The translations under genes were made by a program, and so were the position numbers. From Edolisoma coerulescens (taxonomy: Eukaryota > Chordata > Aves > Passeriformes > Campephagidae), in NCBI GenBank assembly GCA_013397115.1, contig VWZW01004700.1, forward strand, positions 2,403,309 to 2,467,308: 64,000 nucleotides of DNA, written 5' to 3'. Positions 62,026-64,000 of this stretch are shown in pieces. A model generated the notes under the pieces. That model searched no databases. It was not told where the DNA came from and was given only the letters and a program-made list of their open reading frames with translations. Position 1 is the stretch's first letter. Each line of letters opens with the position of its first letter.

Positions 62026-64000
62026 AGATGCAGGCTTACCAAAGTGTCATTTCCAACTAAAATTTAATATGTCACGTAATACCCAAGGATACTTCCACTT
62101 CTGCTCTTCTTTTGTGGCTGAATTATAATCACATTACGTGCACACTTGCCTATCATAAACCCTCTGTTCCTATTTCCAAATGTACTATATTACAGTCCTT
62201 AATTACTTTCCAAAAAAGATTACTTCATTAAGGTATTTTGGCAATGCTCATCAGTGTAGTATATAAATAAGAGATTAATACACACACAGTATATGCAGAT
62301 ATGCTTACAGCTAAACACGAAGTTACATATGAGTTTCTGCATGTATACTTACATATTTATAAACTTTTGCTTACAGTGTCAGATATCTAATATCATTATC
62401 TATTAAGACACCGTTTTACAACTTCTTCCATGAAGAAAATGTCCCATAAGTATCTCCATGGACTGAATTCATACTACAGTTTTTCCCCTAGATCCAGTAT
62501 GCAAAATAGATTTAAGAGAAGAAACACAGAGATCCCAAATAAAGCACATTTTTCACAAGTAATCTGTGTTCCTGTACTCGACTTTGCAAAATACCATATG
62601 AATGTTTTTGGTAAGAAGTATTGAATAAGTGGTATTTGTCCATGGTATTCACAGTGTTCTACTTTACTAGAGAAAAAACTTTGTATTTCTTCAAAAACTT
62701 TGTATGTTATATGTTTTAGGTCAGGGAGAAAAATTTTGTCTGTTACTGCTGCAACATCCACAACTTCTTATAACTAACCCTGTAAATTAAAGATCTTTAC
62801 CTGAGTTGTTTTTTTCACCCACTCAAATTTACACTTCAATATGAAACATTTTCCTGCCTGATGAGGTTTTTAAACTGTATAGATATTTTAGAGTTTTTTT
62901 GGTCTAGTAAACGAGTGCTAAAAACATACAATTAAAAGCATGTTTATTAAGTAGGAATTGCTTGATTTAGAAAACCAAGCAGAGCTTAGATTTTTCCTTT
63001 AAAATGCAAGCCATCTTCACCACTACATCATTTTAGGCCAATCAGAACAGACATGTATTTGGATTTTCAATAATACATTCTTCTCGTATCAGACTGAAAA
63101 CTTCTTATGCCCCAAGCACAAAATCTCTCCAAACCTAACAGGCATGATGTGACAGCAGAAGACTAAACACATTTCTTAGTTTCTCCATGATAGGACAAAG
63201 TGGGGTTTTTTTTCTAGAATAAAAGCTTTGCACTGCAGTTAGGTGCTAAAGATGAACATAGACAGCAGCTTTTTACTTTCAGAGAGTTTTGATCAATGTA
63301 AATCACTGATAACATCACATTAGTTACCTCTGACTGGTATGCTGAAATAAGGTGCACAGCACTAATTTTCAAGGGCTTGCATCCAGACATTTACAGACAG
63401 CAACCATTTTCATTATTTGCACATTCCTAAAATCAGAAAAGATCTTGAAGGCTAAAGAGGGCACATAGAAAAGGCTGGGAATTACCAAGTTTCACGGTAC
63501 TGCACCTTATCACTCTTTCCTTATTAATGCTGATTTACAGCTGCAGAAAGCAACCACAGAGAGTAAATCCTGGCAGTAGCTTGGGGTTCTCTCCCAAAGG
63601 GAAAATGACCAAAGATAAGGGGAACATTTACACAGAACACCTACATGTTTTAAGTTTTTTGAACAAGAATAAATCCTCACAAAAATATTTTAACCACCTC
63701 TAAACTCAACTTCAAAAGTCACACAAATTGAGGGCCTCAAAAAGGATTTTTTTTCTGACTACTGCATCAGCAGCATGAAGGGCAAAACTGCAGGAAAGAA
63801 AGATAAAGCACTGAAAAATAGTGGGGCTTTTCAGTTGAATTAAACAAAAACTCCAACAGCTGCTTTTTGAGTCTAAGGATTGGGCATGTTCCATACAGCG
63901 CTGAGGAAACAAATACGCAGAAATAGATGGTGCACATCACATCCCAGAGGACTTGAGCAGCACCAGCATACTCATCACTTCTTTTCTGGTCTCCACCCCC

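Larger units (their letters stand above)
48976..64000 (-). other. VPS13B: VPS13B intron 3 (partial)
   Basis: Fifteen kilobases upstream of exon 4 in the gene direction. I looked for the preceding exon, which should encode a segment like human residues 50-97 ending in ...KLKDGIQ, and did not find it. The stretch is therefore read as intron 3. It holds a 1.1 kb CR1 LINE copy, two small tandem duplications and a 15 bp duplication listed separately. The rest is AT-rich sequence with short homopolymer runs; I see no other gene. Confidence 0.8.

Overview
The window is 64 kb of AT-rich vertebrate nuclear DNA from a bird, most likely a passerine. Bird origin is read from many CR1 LINE fragments with the typical 'attctatgattct' 3' end and from an avian ERVL-type solo LTR. 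The passerine call rests on two tRNA-Ile-derived SINEs with CR1-like tails, which look like the TguSINE1 family known from zebra finch. No prokaryotic features, CRISPR arrays, operons or intact mobile elements were seen.

There is one gene, on the minus strand: VPS13B (COH1), the giant bridge-like lipid-transfer protein of the Golgi whose loss causes Cohen syndrome in humans. Thirteen consecutive coding exons are read between 48975 and 18962. They match human exons 4 to 16 by my recollection of the human protein and of its exon phases. Every junction has GT/AG ends, every phase joins, and the spliced frame has no stop over about 2.04 kb (about 680 codons, roughly residues 97 to 778 of about 4,000). 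The start codon and first exons (the extreme N-terminal chorein region) should lie beyond 64000, and the remaining roughly 80% of the protein lies to the left of position 1.

Layout, left to right. 1-18961 is part of intron 16, with two CR1 tails, a purine-rich tract and a SINE. 18962-20851 holds exons 16 and 15. 20852-23716 is intron 14, with a solo LTR and two CR1 pieces. 23717-24680 holds exons 14 and 13. 24681-29637 is intron 12, with a CR1. 29638-36794 holds exons 12 to 8, with a SINE in intron 10. 36795-44660 holds exons 7 to 5 and their introns. 44661-48851 is intron 4, with a CR1. Exon 4 ends at 48975. 48976-64000 is intron 3, with a 1.1 kb decayed CR1 that still shows reverse-transcriptase remnants.

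No new biological system is evident. The observations most worth checking concern splicing (a NAGNAG acceptor, a tandem donor that would shift the frame, a cluster of weak donors), the LTR inserted about 200 bp upstream of exon 15, and the SINE copies. Intron contents outside the listed repeats are ordinary AT-rich sequence in which I recognise nothing.
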